This document shows positions 8,168 through 17,959 of a stretch of DNA of 39,705 nucleotides, one piece after another (the stretch's first letter is position 1; the number at the start of each line of letters is the position of its first letter). Made by a program: the position numbers and the translations under genes. The stretch is from CAYWGR01 sp964458015. Its GTDB lineage: Bacteria; Planctomycetota; Planctomycetia; Pirellulales; Thermoguttaceae. Location of the stretch: NCBI GenBank assembly GCA_964458015.1, contig CAYWGR010000028.1:1-39705 (forward strand), written 5' to 3'. Below the pieces are notes generated by a model that saw only the letters and a list, made by a program, of their open reading frames with translations, ran no database searches and was not told the origin of the DNA.

Positions 8168-9307
8168 ATGAGCCGACATGATTTTTTGATTTTGGGTCTG
8201 TTTGGAATTCTTGTTCTGTCGGGATGCCATCACGAGTTGCCGACGGCGGGGCCTGTCGAGTTGACCGTGGATGCAATGGTTCCGGTCGAACGCGATGTGG
8301 TTGATCGCGAGGAGTTCACCGGAAGGACCGACGCGGTGAGCCGTGTGGATGTTCGCGCGCGTGTAAGCGGATATCTTGTGAAAGTGCATTTCAAAGACGG
8401 TGATTTCGTCAAATTGAATCAGTTGCTCTATGAAATCGATCCCCGCCCCTTCCAAGCCGATGTGGAAATGGCGCAGGGCACATTGGAACGGTTAAGGGCG
8501 CAAAAAAAACTGTTGGATATTCAGGTTGATCGATATCGCAAGCTGGCCGAGAAAGGCGCCGGCAGCCAGCAGGATTTGGATCAGTATGTCGCCCAACAGG
8601 CGGAGAATATCGGAGCTTTGAAGACCGCGCAAGGGCAGCTAGATCAAGCGGAATTGAACTTGGGATTCACGAAGATCACGGCGCCGGTTGCGGGAAGGAT
8701 CAGCCGCACCCTGTTGACCGATGGGAATCTGGTCAATGCCGACACGACGCTCCTGACCACGATCATGTCGATTGATCCGATCTATGCCTACTTCAATGTC
8801 GAGGAGCCGACGCTTCTGTTGATTCAAGATATGAAGCGTAAGGGTTTGTTGAAAGAGCGGCTCGGTCATGCGTTGGTCTCGATGGGATTGGTCGATGACG
8901 TTAAGCATCAATTCCCGCTGAAGGGCGTGCTTGATTTCGCCAACAACACGGTGGATCCGCAAACGGGAACCATTTTGGTGCGGGGTACATTTAGTAATCC
9001 TCTCGAAGGTAATGACAAGCCGCCGATGCTGATGCCGGGCTTGTTTGTCCGCGTTCGTTTGGAGATCGGGCCCGCGCATAAAGTCTTTCTCGTGACGGAG
9101 AAGGCCATCGGCACGGATCAAGGGCAAAAATTCGTTTACGTCGTCGACAAGGAAGGCACGGTAGACTATCGCCGCGTTCGATTGGGCCAGAAGTTCGATG
9201 GACTTCAAGCGATTGAGGAAGGTTTGCAGTCGGGCGATTGCGTGGTGATCAACAATTTGCAGCGGATTCGTCCGAAGATGAAAGTAAAAGTTGAGATGAA
9301 GAAGTAG
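8168..9307 (+). CDS. RND efflux periplasmic adaptor (membrane fusion lipoprotein)
   Basis: A 379-residue adaptor of the AcrA/MexE type. The N-terminus FLILGLFGILVLSGC is a lipoprotein signal with lipobox LSGC, giving acylated Cys20. The lipoyl/barrel-sandwich halves are split by an alpha-hairpin: TGRTDAVSRVDVRARVSGYL ... DFVKLNQLLYEIDPRPF near residues 50-95, a helical region, then LGFTKITAPVAGRISRTL at about 165-185. It would link the inner-membrane RND pumps encoded just downstream to an outer-membrane channel. ATG 8168 has AGGA at 8157-8160, 7 nt upstream. It ends in TAG and is followed by a 255-bp gap filled mostly with a heptamer repeat array. Confidence 0.92.
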   Translation: MSRHDFLILGLFGILVLSGCHHELPTAGPVELTVDAMVPVERDVVDREEFTGRTDAVSRVDVRARVSGYLVKVHFKDGDFVKLNQLLYEIDPRPFQADVEMAQGTLERLRAQKKLLDIQVDRYRKLAEKGAGSQQDLDQYVAQQAENIGALKTAQGQLDQAELNLGFTKITAPVAGRISRTLLTDGNLVNADTTLLTTIMSIDPIYAYFNVEEPTLLLIQDMKRKGLLKERLGHALVSMGLVDDVKHQFPLKGVLDFANNTVDPQTGTILVRGTFSNPLEGNDKPPMLMPGLFVRVRLEIGPAHKVFLVTEKAIGTDQGQKFVYVVDKEGTVDYRRVRLGQKFDGLQAIEEGLQSGDCVVINNLQRIRPKMKVKVEMKK

Positions 9308-9362
9308 GGGAGGGTGAGATTTGGGATTGGGGATTTGTTTGCTGGCCGCAGACTGAAGCGGT

Positions 9363-9551
<189 letters not shown>

Positions 9552-9562
9552 TTCAATCCGTC

Positions 9563-12500
9563 GTGATTTCGCGATTTTTCATAGATCGACCGATTTTTGC
9601 TACCGTCCTGTCGCTGGTGATTTTGCTGGCGGGCAGTGTGACGTTGCGTTCGTTGCCGTTGGCGCAGTATCCGAACATTACGCCGCCGACGGTTCAAGTG
9701 ATCTGCTCGTATCCCGGGGCGAATGCACAGACGATGGCCGACACGGTGGCGGCGCCGATCGAGCAGCAAGTGAACGGCGTCGAGAACATGCTTTACATGT
9801 CGTCGCAATGCACGAACGACGGGGCGTATACGCTGACGGTTACGTTTGATTTGGGGACGGATTTGAAGTTGGCGTTGGTTCAGGTGCAAAACCGCGTGCA
9901 GTTGGCCATGCCGCAGATGCCGAGCCAGGTGCAGCAACAAGGCGTCAACATCAAAAAGAAGACGCCGAACATTCTGCTGGCGATCAATCTCTATTCGCCA
10001 AAGGGTAGGTACGATGATCTGTATCTGTCGAATTACTTGATGATCAATATTCGCGACGAGATTTTGCGTCTGCCGGGCGTCAGCGACGTGAGCATTCTCG
10101 GCGAACGCGACTACAGCATCCGCGCATGGCTGGATCCTGAAAAGCTGGCGGCACGGAGTATGACGGCCAACGATGTCGTGACGGCGATCAACGAGCAGAA
10201 TAATCAAGTCGTGTCGGGGCAAATCGGCCAACCGCCGATCGGCGGCGGAATCCAATTCCAACCGACTATTAACGCCTTGGGGCGACTGGTGGAGCCTTCG
10301 CAGTATGGCGAAATCGTTGTGAAGGCAGGCACGACGACGGCCAACACGCCGGTCACGCCGCTGGTGCGATTGCGCGATGTTGCCGAGTTGAGCCTCGGCG
10401 CGCAGCAGTATGATCAATCGTGTTTGATGGACGGTTTGCCTTCGGTTGGTTTGGCGGTTTATCAAATGCCGACGGCGAACGCCTTGGATACAGCGGAAGG
10501 CATTCGGCAGAAGATGGAGGAGTTGAAGAAGCGGTTTCCCGACGATTTGGACTATAAGATCAACTACGATACGACGCCGTTTATTCGCGAGTCGATTGTC
10601 GAAGTGCTAAAAACGCTGCGCGACGCCGTCATTTTAGTGGCGATTGTCGTGCTGGTGTTCTTACAGAACTGGCGCGCGGCGATTATTCCCTTGGCGGCCT
10701 TGCCCGTGGCCATCGTGGGCACCTTCGCCGTGATGGCGATGTTGGGCTTCAGTTTGAATAATCTTTCGCTTTTTGGTTTGGTGCTGGCCATCGGCATTGT
10801 GGTGGATGATGCCATCGTGGTGGTCGAGAACGTCGAGCGATGGCTGGCCGAGGGACTTTCGCCGCGCGAGGCAGCCATCAAGGCGATGGGCGAAGTCACG
10901 GGGCCGGTGATCGCCGTGGCGTTGGTTTTGTGCGCGGTGTTCGTGCCGTGTGCGTTTATTACGGGCATTACGGGCCAGTTTTTCCGGCAATTTGCGTTGA
11001 CCATCGCGGTCTCGACCGTAATCTCCGCTTTCAACTCCTTGACACTGAGTCCGGCGCTGTCGGCGGTGCTGTTGAGGCCGCACGGGGCGCGGCGCGATTG
11101 GTTTTCGGTAGTGATCGATTTTCTCTTCGGATGGTTTTTCCGGCTGTTTAATTGGGGGTTCGACCGCTCGACGCATCTCTATACGCGAACGGTGGGCTTG
11201 ATGCTTCGCGGCTGCGTTTTCACGCTGCTATTGTATGGTGGATTGCTATTCCTGACGGGCTGGAGCTTTACGAAGGTGCCGTTCGGTTTCATTCCAGAGC
11301 AGGACAAGGGATATTTGCTGGTGAATGTGCAATTGCCCGAGGGAGCTGCGGTCGAACGCACGAAGGCAATCATTTCGGAGCTAGACAAGTTGGCCCGCTC
11401 GATGGACGGCGTGGGGCATACGCTGGGTGTTTCGGGAATGTCGATTTTGCTTCAGGCCAATGCGCCGAACTTTGGTTCGATGTTCGTGATTTTAGATCCG
11501 TTTGAGGATCGAAAAGGGTTTATGTTGCACGACAAAGTAATCGCAGCCAAATTGCGGAAACTTTGTTTCGAGAAGTTCCCCGAGGCGGTGGTCAGCGTAT
11601 TCGGCGCGCCGCCGGTGGACGGGCTGGGCACGGCGGGCGGGTTTAAGATCATGGTCGAGGATCGGACGAGCGCCGGGCTTGAGGCCTTGCAGGAATCGAC
11701 CGATGCGTTGATTGCCGATGCGAGCAAACAAAAGGGTTTGATTGGCCTGTTTACATTGTTCCGGTCGAATTCACCGCAGGTTTACGCCGACATTGACCGG
11801 ACGAAGGTGAAATCGCTGGGAATCAATATCAGCGACGTTTTCAACACGCTTCAAGTCTACATGGGTTCGTTGTACATCAATAATTTCAATGAGTTCGGCC
11901 GTTCCTGGCAGGTGAAGGCGCAGGCCGATGGGCCGTTCCGACGGACGGCCGCACAGGTGGGACAGATGAAGGTGCGCAATCGCGCCGGCGAAATGGCGCC
12001 GTTGAATGCGGTTGCTCGGTTCCGCGATATCAGCGGGCCGGTCATGGTGACTCGCTACAATATGTATCCCGCGGCGCCGATCAACGGCAATATGCTTCCC
12101 GGCGTAAGCACGGGGGAGGCGATCCAGATGGTGGAACAGTCGGTTCGTAGGACGTTGCCGGAGAATATGAAAGCCGAATGGACGGAGCTGACATTGATGC
12201 AGATCGAATCGGCCAAGATCGATTCGGTGAAGGGCTTGCTGCAAAATCCGATGACGGTGTTCACGCTGGCCGTGATTTTGGTTTTTTTGGTGCTTGCAGC
12301 TCAGTATGAGAGTTGGACGCTGCCTGTGGCGGTGATTTTGGTGGTGCCGATGTGTTTGCTATGTTCGGTGGCGGGCGTGGCGATCATGCACATGGACATC
12401 AATATCTTTACCCAGATCGGCTTCGTGGTATTGGTGGGATTGGCCAGTAAAAACGCGATTTTGATCGTGGAATTCGCCCGGCAGCAGCGCGACGCGGGGA

Positions 12501-12772
12501 TGGGGCCGCGCGAGGCCGCCTTGGAAGCGTGCCGGTTGCGGTTGCGGCCGATCATGATGACATCGCTGGCGTTTATCTTGGGCGTTGTACCGTTGGTCTT
12601 TGCATCGGGCGCGGGGGCAGAGATGCGGCGCACGTTGGGCACGGCCGTATTCAGCGGCATGTTGGGCGTGACGCTGTTCGGCATATTTTTAACCCCGGTA
12701 TTCTTCTTCGTGATTGATTGGATCAGCACGAGGAAGGAGAAGACAGAGAAAATCGAGACACAGTCGCAATAA
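9563..12772 (+). CDS. AcrB-type RND efflux pump subunit (HAE1 family), first copy
   Basis: A 1069-residue proton-driven exporter of the hydrophobe/amphiphile efflux family, close to AcrB in length. It starts with FFIDRPIFATVLSLVILLAG (TM1) and keeps the TM4 proton-relay pair D415/D416 in GIVVDDAIVVVENVERW and the TM10 Lys in GLASKNAILIVEFARQQR, equivalents of AcrB D407, D408 and K940. Two large periplasmic porter loops follow TM1 and TM7. The start is GTG 9563; no ATG or Shine-Dalgarno-like sequence precedes it, and the heptamer array ends 11 nt before it. It belongs with the upstream adaptor and the second pump 101 bp downstream. Substrate specificity cannot be read from the sequence. Confidence 0.93.
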   Translation: MISRFFIDRPIFATVLSLVILLAGSVTLRSLPLAQYPNITPPTVQVICSYPGANAQTMADTVAAPIEQQVNGVENMLYMSSQCTNDGAYTLTVTFDLGTDLKLALVQVQNRVQLAMPQMPSQVQQQGVNIKKKTPNILLAINLYSPKGRYDDLYLSNYLMINIRDEILRLPGVSDVSILGERDYSIRAWLDPEKLAARSMTANDVVTAINEQNNQVVSGQIGQPPIGGGIQFQPTINALGRLVEPSQYGEIVVKAGTTTANTPVTPLVRLRDVAELSLGAQQYDQSCLMDGLPSVGLAVYQMPTANALDTAEGIRQKMEELKKRFPDDLDYKINYDTTPFIRESIVEVLKTLRDAVILVAIVVLVFLQNWRAAIIPLAALPVAIVGTFAVMAMLGFSLNNLSLFGLVLAIGIVVDDAIVVVENVERWLAEGLSPREAAIKAMGEVTGPVIAVALVLCAVFVPCAFITGITGQFFRQFALTIAVSTVISAFNSLTLSPALSAVLLRPHGARRDWFSVVIDFLFGWFFRLFNWGFDRSTHLYTRTVGLMLRGCVFTLLLYGGLLFLTGWSFTKVPFGFIPEQDKGYLLVNVQLPEGAAVERTKAIISELDKLARSMDGVGHTLGVSGMSILLQANAPNFGSMFVILDPFEDRKGFMLHDKVIAAKLRKLCFEKFPEAVVSVFGAPPVDGLGTAGGFKIMVEDRTSAGLEALQESTDALIADASKQKGLIGLFTLFRSNSPQVYADIDRTKVKSLGINISDVFNTLQVYMGSLYINNFNEFGRSWQVKAQADGPFRRTAAQVGQMKVRNRAGEMAPLNAVARFRDISGPVMVTRYNMYPAAPINGNMLPGVSTGEAIQMVEQSVRRTLPENMKAEWTELTLMQIESAKIDSVKGLLQNPMTVFTLAVILVFLVLAAQYESWTLPVAVILVVPMCLLCSVAGVAIMHMDINIFTQIGFVVLVGLASKNAILIVEFARQQRDAGMGPREAALEACRLRLRPIMMTSLAFILGVVPLVFASGAGAEMRRTLGTAVFSGMLGVTLFGIFLTPVFFFVIDWISTRKEKTEKIETQSQ

Positions 12773-12786
12773 AAGGGAAGCACATT

Positions 12787-12807
12787 CCGGGAGTTGTTAA
12801 CTCCCGG
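12787..12807 (+). repeat. Dispersed hairpin repeat CCGGGAGTT-gtt-AACTCCCGG
   Basis: A perfect 9-bp stem with a 3-nt loop, preceded by GCACATT and followed by CTATTTTTG, 14 bp after the first RND stop codon. A second copy at 25733-25754 has the same flanks and loop but a T-A pair changed to C-G, so the fold is conserved. It looks like a dispersed palindrome that could also end or attenuate transcription between the two pumps. Confidence 0.7.
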
Positions 12808-12820
12808 CTATTTTTGATAC

Positions 12821-12869
12821 TGACCACTGACCATTGAAAACTATCCACTGACCACTAACCACTAGTTAT
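12821..12869 (+). repeat. 7-unit heptamer array before the second RND gene
   Basis: Seven units in phase: TGACCAC, TGACCAT, TGAAAAC, TATCCAC, TGACCAC, TAACCAC, TAGTTAT. It ends 4 nt before the GTG start of the second RND gene, with the same CCACTAGTT edge as the array before the first pump. Confidence 0.75.
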
Positions 12870-12873
12870 CATC

Positions 12874-15800
12874 GTGTTATCGCATTTTTTCATCCGCCGC
12901 CCGATCTTCGCCTCGGTGATGTCGATCATCATCACGCTGGCGGGAGCGTTGGCGGTGTTTATGCTGCCGATTGCTCAATACCCCGACATTACGCCGCCCA
13001 CGGTGCAGGTGACGGCGATTTATCCGGGGGCGAACGCCAAACTTGTGTTGGACACGGTTGCCGCACCGATCGAGCAACAGGTGAACGGCGTGGAGAACAT
13101 GCTTTACATGTCGTCGCAATGCACGAACGACGGCGCGTATACGTTGACGATTACGTTTGCGTTGGGCACGGACTTGAATATCGCGCAGGTGTTGGTACAG
13201 AACCGCGTTCAACTGGCGATGCCGGTGATTCCGGATATCGTGCAGTTGCAGGGCGTGGCGGTGAAAAAGAAATCGCCCAGCATCATGATGATCATCAATC
13301 TGACATCGAAGAAAGATGAAAAAGGAAACTATCTGCAGAACGATCTTGATTTATCAAATTTTGCCACGATCCAGGTTCGTGATGCGTTGTTGCGGCTGCC
13401 GGGCGTCGGCGACGTAACTTATTTGGGTCAGCGTGACTATAGTATGCGAGCATGGCTTGATCCTGAAAAGCTGGCCACGCGGAATATGACGGCTGATGAT
13501 GTTGTGAACGCCTTGCAGGAGCAAAACATTCAAGTGGCGGCGGGGCAAGTGGGTCAGCCGCCCGTGCCTGCCGGGCAGAATTTTCAATTTACGATGAGTA
13601 CGCTTGGGCGTTTGACCGAGGCCGATGAGTTTGGGCAGATTGTGTTGAAAACGAGTTTGAACGGTCCCAATGTCCAGGATGCGACAGTTGTGCGTCTGCG
13701 AGACGTTGCCTGGTTGGAGCGTGGTGCTCAGCAATACGATCAATCTTGCACACTCGACACGGAGCCTTCGGTGGCATTGTCGATCTATCAGTTGCCGGGC
13801 TCCAACGCGATTCAGACGGCGAAAACGGTTTATGCGAAGATGGAGGAGTTGAAGGCAAGTGTGCCGAAATTTCAAGAAAAAATCGACTACAACATCGTCT
13901 ATGATACCACGCCGTTCATCTACGAATCGATCATTGAAGTTCTAAAAACGCTGCGCGACGCGGTGCTTTTGGTGGCCATCGTCGTGCTGGTGTTTTTACA
14001 AAATTGGCGTGCGGCGGTGATTCCGTTGGTAGCGGTGCCTGTGGCCATCATCGGGACGTTTTCTATCATGGCTTGCATGGGATTCAGCTTGAACAACTTG
14101 TCGCTGTTCGGACTGGTGTTGGCGATTGGCATCGTGGTGGACGACGCCATCGTTGTGGTGGAAAACGTGGAGCGGTGGCTTGCCCAGGGGCTATCGCCGC
14201 GCGATGCCGCGTTCAAGGCGATGGACGAAGTGACCGGGCCGGTGGTTGCGGTGGCGCTGGTTTTGTGCGCGGTGTTCGTGCCCTGTGCATTCATCAGCGG
14301 CATTACGGGCCAATTCTTCCGGCAGTTTGCGTTGACGATCGCCGTTTCGACCGTTATTTCGGCATTCAATTCGCTGACATTGAGCCCGGCGTTGGCGGCC
14401 GTGTTGCTGAAGCCGCATGGGGCGCGTCGCGACTGGTTTACGGTGGTGATGGATTTCGCGCTGGGTTGGTTCTTCCGCTTATTCAACTGGGGATTCAACC
14501 GTTCGACGGGGCTATATGCCAAAGCGGTGGGGATGCTGTTGCGGATGAGCGTGATCGTGTTGTTGGTCTATGGCGGACTTTTGTATCTGACGTATTGGGG
14601 CATGTCGAACATGCCGAGCGGATTTATTCCGCAACAAGACAAGGGATATTTGTTGGTGAACGTGCAATTGCCCGACGGGGCATCGGCCGAACGCACGCGG
14701 AATGTGATGCAGAAGATCGAAGATATTGCTCGGCAAACGGAAGGCGTTGCACATACGGTGGGGATTTCGGGTCAATCGTTGCTGTTGGGGGCGAATGCGT
14801 CGAATTTCGGATCGCTCTATGTGATGCTGGAAGAGTTCGACAAACGGCATGGCGCCGACAAGACCGGCGATGCGATTGCCGCGAAGATCAACAACCGCTG
14901 CCGGGAGGAAGTGCGCGATGCGTTGGTTTCGATCTTCGGGGCTCCGCCGGTGGATGGGCTTGGCAATGCCGGCGGGTTCAAACTGATAGTCGAGGATCGC
15001 GGCAACTTGGGACTTGCAAGTCTTCAGGAAGCGGCCGATAAGTTGGTGGATCGAGCCAACGATACACGCGGTTTGGAGAGCGTTTTCACCAGCCTTCGGG
15101 AAGATACGCCTTGGCTTTATCTCGATATCGACCGCGTGAAAACGAAGTCGATGGGCGTTAGCGTCGGCAGTGTGTTCGACATGCTTCAGATTTACATGGG
15201 TTCGCTCTATGTGAACAATTTCAACGAGTTTGGGCGGTCGTGGCAGGTCAATGTGCAGGCTGATCCGAAATTCCGCGGGAATATCGACGATGTGTTGCAA
15301 ATGAAGGTGCGCAACAACCAGGGGCAGATGGTGCCGCTCTCGACGATTGCCAGTGTGCGCGACATCAGCGGGCCGGTGATGGTGATGCGGTATAATATGT
15401 ATCCGGCCGCGGCGATCAACGGCAACCTTGCGCCGGGGGTCAGTTCGGGCGATGCGATTCGGCTGATGCAAGATGCGGCCAACAGCGTTTTGCCGCAGGC
15501 GATGGGCTATGAGTGGACCGAGTTGACGTTTATGCAAATTTTGGCCGGCAGCACGGCGATGGCGGTTTTTGCGTTGGCCGTCGTGCTGGTGTTCTTGGTC
15601 TTGGCTGCGCAATACGAGAGCTGGTCGCTGCCGCTGGCGGTGATATTGGTGGTGCCGATGTGTCTGCTTTGCTCGATTGCGGGCGTGGCGCTGATGAAGA
15701 TGGATGTGAATATATTCACGCAGATCGGCTTCGTCGTCTTGGTTGGATTGGCGAGTAAAAACGCTATATTAATCGTGGAATTCGCGCGGCAACAGCGTCA

Positions 15801-16119
15801 ATCGGGCGTTGCCAGGACCGAGGCGACGGTGGAGGCGTGCCGATTGCGATTGCGGCCGATCATGATGACCTCGCTGGCGTTTATTTTGGGCGTGGTGCCT
15901 TTGGTGATTGCCGAAGGGGCCGGCGCGGAAATGCGACGCACGTTGGGAACGGCCGTGTTCAGCGGCATGTTGGGCGTCACGCTGTTCGGCATCTTTTTAA
16001 CGCCGGTGTTCTTCTACGTGATCCAAGGAGTAACCGATTGGCGTCAAAGCCGTCTTGCGGCAGATCAAGAGGCAGGCTTGGGCGGAATTACTTCCTCGGC
16101 CGGCAGCGGAGGCGCTTGA
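12874..16119 (+). CDS. AcrB-type RND efflux pump subunit (HAE1 family), second copy
   Basis: A 1081-residue paralogue of the preceding pump, similar along its whole length: both have QQVNGVENMLYMSSQCTNDG near residue 70 and the same TM4 segment. The proton-relay residues are intact (D423/D424 in GIVVDDAIVVVENVERW; Lys in GLASKNAILIVEFARQQRQ), so both copies should be active. Two tandem RND genes with one adaptor recall MdtABC, where MdtB and MdtC form a mixed trimer; whether these two do so is inference. The start is GTG 12874, four bases after a heptamer array and without a Shine-Dalgarno sequence. Its last 55 bp overlap the end of the convergent outer-membrane factor gene. Confidence 0.93.
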   Translation: MLSHFFIRRPIFASVMSIIITLAGALAVFMLPIAQYPDITPPTVQVTAIYPGANAKLVLDTVAAPIEQQVNGVENMLYMSSQCTNDGAYTLTITFALGTDLNIAQVLVQNRVQLAMPVIPDIVQLQGVAVKKKSPSIMMIINLTSKKDEKGNYLQNDLDLSNFATIQVRDALLRLPGVGDVTYLGQRDYSMRAWLDPEKLATRNMTADDVVNALQEQNIQVAAGQVGQPPVPAGQNFQFTMSTLGRLTEADEFGQIVLKTSLNGPNVQDATVVRLRDVAWLERGAQQYDQSCTLDTEPSVALSIYQLPGSNAIQTAKTVYAKMEELKASVPKFQEKIDYNIVYDTTPFIYESIIEVLKTLRDAVLLVAIVVLVFLQNWRAAVIPLVAVPVAIIGTFSIMACMGFSLNNLSLFGLVLAIGIVVDDAIVVVENVERWLAQGLSPRDAAFKAMDEVTGPVVAVALVLCAVFVPCAFISGITGQFFRQFALTIAVSTVISAFNSLTLSPALAAVLLKPHGARRDWFTVVMDFALGWFFRLFNWGFNRSTGLYAKAVGMLLRMSVIVLLVYGGLLYLTYWGMSNMPSGFIPQQDKGYLLVNVQLPDGASAERTRNVMQKIEDIARQTEGVAHTVGISGQSLLLGANASNFGSLYVMLEEFDKRHGADKTGDAIAAKINNRCREEVRDALVSIFGAPPVDGLGNAGGFKLIVEDRGNLGLASLQEAADKLVDRANDTRGLESVFTSLREDTPWLYLDIDRVKTKSMGVSVGSVFDMLQIYMGSLYVNNFNEFGRSWQVNVQADPKFRGNIDDVLQMKVRNNQGQMVPLSTIASVRDISGPVMVMRYNMYPAAAINGNLAPGVSSGDAIRLMQDAANSVLPQAMGYEWTELTFMQILAGSTAMAVFALAVVLVFLVLAAQYESWSLPLAVILVVPMCLLCSIAGVALMKMDVNIFTQIGFVVLVGLASKNAILIVEFARQQRQSGVARTEATVEACRLRLRPIMMTSLAFILGVVPLVIAEGAGAEMRRTLGTAVFSGMLGVTLFGIFLTPVFFYVIQGVTDWRQSRLAADQEAGLGGITSSAGSGGA

Positions 16120-17612
16120 TCGGTTTCGGGCGCGGCGGGTGGAGGAGGAGATGGCTCGGGTGTTTCGCCGGTGCGAATTTGCCAGCCGCCGCCTAGGGCC
16201 CTATAGACTTCGACCAACCCCAAAACCACGTTGGCTTTTGCCTGTTCCAACTGCAATTCCTGCGTTACGAGATAACCTTCGAGCAGGAATACGCGGTTGA
16301 AATCGATGGTGCCTTGGCGGTATTGTATCAAGGCTAACTCGACCGATTTACGCAAGGCCGCCACAGCGCGGATTTGCGATTTGACCTGCCCTTGCGAATA
16401 GAGGAACGAAGCCAGGCCGTTTTCGACTTCCTGGTTGGCCACGAGGACTTTGTTGCGATAACTCCAAACGAGGCTCTGGAATTGGGCGTCTTGCCCTCGG
16501 ATGGCGTTTAAGTTGCGGCCGTAGTTCAAAACGTCCCATCGCATGGAAGGTCCGATGCCGCCGGTGAATGATTCGGGACGGTCAAGGTCGGTGAAGCGGC
16601 TCGATTCGACGCCGATCGAACCGACGATGGAAAGTTGCGGATAAAGCTGGGCCGTGGCGATGCCGATTTGCTCGCCTTGGGCCGCGAGGAGTCGTTCGGC
16701 GCGTCGGAGGTCGGGCCTGCGGCGCAGCAGGTCGGCCGGAATGCCGACGGCCACGGAAATCGGCGCGGTGGGGAGCGGCTTCGCTTCCAGCTTGGCTTCG
16801 AGTGCTTCAGGCGGAGTGCCCAGCAAAATGCATAGCTGATTGCTCGATTGGCGCAGCGAAATTTCCAACGGCGGGATCAAGGCTTCGGTTTCGGCCAGAT
16901 TGGCTTCGGCCTGTTGAACGTCGAGGTTTGTTACGACGCCGTCGTGGAAACGGATTTTCGTCAGATCGAGCGTATCTTGCTGGAGCTTGACGTTTTTGCG
17001 AGCGAGAGATAATTGCGATTGATAAGTTCGGATTTGGGCATAGCTGCGAGCGACATCGGCCACAAGGAGGACCAAAGCGGCGTCATAATCTTCGATCGAG
17101 GCGTCGAGCCGGTCGTCGGCCGCCGCCACGGAACGGCGCAATCGACCCCAGAAATCGAGTTCCCAGGCGAGATTGAACCCGCCGTCCCAGAGATCGTAGT
17201 ATTGTTGCGCGGCTGCCTGATTGGCGACGGTTTTGCTGATGGCGTTGCGCGAAAAATCGGCATAGGCTTGTTGCTGCTGCGGGAAGAGATTGCCCACGGC
17301 GATGCCGCGTTGGGCTCGGGCGACCATGATGCGGCAACCGGCTTCTTTGAGCGTTAGATTTTCTTGATACGCGGTTTGGACAAGGTCGTTCAACACGGGA
17401 TCGTTGAAAACTTGCCACCAAGCGCAATCGTTGGGGTCGGTGCTTTGGATGCGTGCGTCGCCGGTTTTGATCCAGTCGGGCGCGGTCGGTGCATTGGGAG
17501 GGCAATAGTTGGGCCCCACCTTGAATCCATTGTGCATCCATTCGCGCGTGCTGGTGCATCCGCACGTCAGCAGAACGAGTAGCACAAGACTGGTGAGAGG
17601 CCCTCCCCGCAT
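16065..17612 (-). CDS. NodT-type outer-membrane efflux lipoprotein (TolC-like channel)
   Basis: A 515-residue outer-membrane factor completing the efflux system. The signal LTSLVLLVLLTCGC places a likely acylated Cys at 19. The body has the two duplicated OEP halves: WWQVFNDPVLNDLVQTAYQENLTL with long coiled helices, and the family's VGIPADLLRRRPDLRRAERLL motif in the middle. ATG 17612 is chosen because GGAGGAG lies 5 nt upstream and it leaves a compact lipoprotein signal; an upstream start would add 22 hydrophilic residues. The tail is proline rich (PEPSPPPPAAPETDQAPPLP). It is convergent with, and overlaps by 55 bp, the second RND gene, so it must have its own promoter. Confidence 0.9.
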   Translation of the reverse strand: MRGGPLTSLVLLVLLTCGCTSTREWMHNGFKVGPNYCPPNAPTAPDWIKTGDARIQSTDPNDCAWWQVFNDPVLNDLVQTAYQENLTLKEAGCRIMVARAQRGIAVGNLFPQQQQAYADFSRNAISKTVANQAAAQQYYDLWDGGFNLAWELDFWGRLRRSVAAADDRLDASIEDYDAALVLLVADVARSYAQIRTYQSQLSLARKNVKLQQDTLDLTKIRFHDGVVTNLDVQQAEANLAETEALIPPLEISLRQSSNQLCILLGTPPEALEAKLEAKPLPTAPISVAVGIPADLLRRRPDLRRAERLLAAQGEQIGIATAQLYPQLSIVGSIGVESSRFTDLDRPESFTGGIGPSMRWDVLNYGRNLNAIRGQDAQFQSLVWSYRNKVLVANQEVENGLASFLYSQGQVKSQIRAVAALRKSVELALIQYRQGTIDFNRVFLLEGYLVTQELQLEQAKANVVLGLVEVYRALGGGWQIRTGETPEPSPPPPAAPETDQAPPLPAEEVIPPKPAS

Positions 17613-17918
17613 ATTCGCTCCTCCTGAACGCATCGAGTTGCCGTCATGGCAGGGAGGATGCTTTTGGGTGGTCGGCACGATTTCGACTTGGCAAGCTGGG
17701 TAAGAGTTGTTGCCCGTACAGGGCCTAAAACGACACTACCCGCCAAAAAAGCGACTCTATTGGACCACAAGATCCCCCTATAGTCGATATTATCGACAAA
17801 GTTTACCTAATCCATAAACCTTCTTTACAGGGGGTACAGTAACGGTTTTTGGCAGTTGCGGGTACGAAGGTGAAACGGGTTTCGCCTATGCTCATGGTAT
17901 ACAACTGCTCATAAACAC

Positions 17919-17934
17919 GGCGGGCAAGCCCGCC
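17919..17934. repeat. Palindromic hairpin GGCGGGC-aa-GCCCGCC
   Basis: A perfect 7-bp inverted repeat with a 2-nt centre in the 413-bp gap between the outer-membrane factor and the DUF1559 gene, which also holds the CATAGAAAA repeats and otherwise nothing recognisable. It resembles repetitive extragenic palindromes; there is no T-tract. Confidence 0.5.
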
Positions 17935-17959
17935 CGCTTCACATTTTATCTATGATGAG

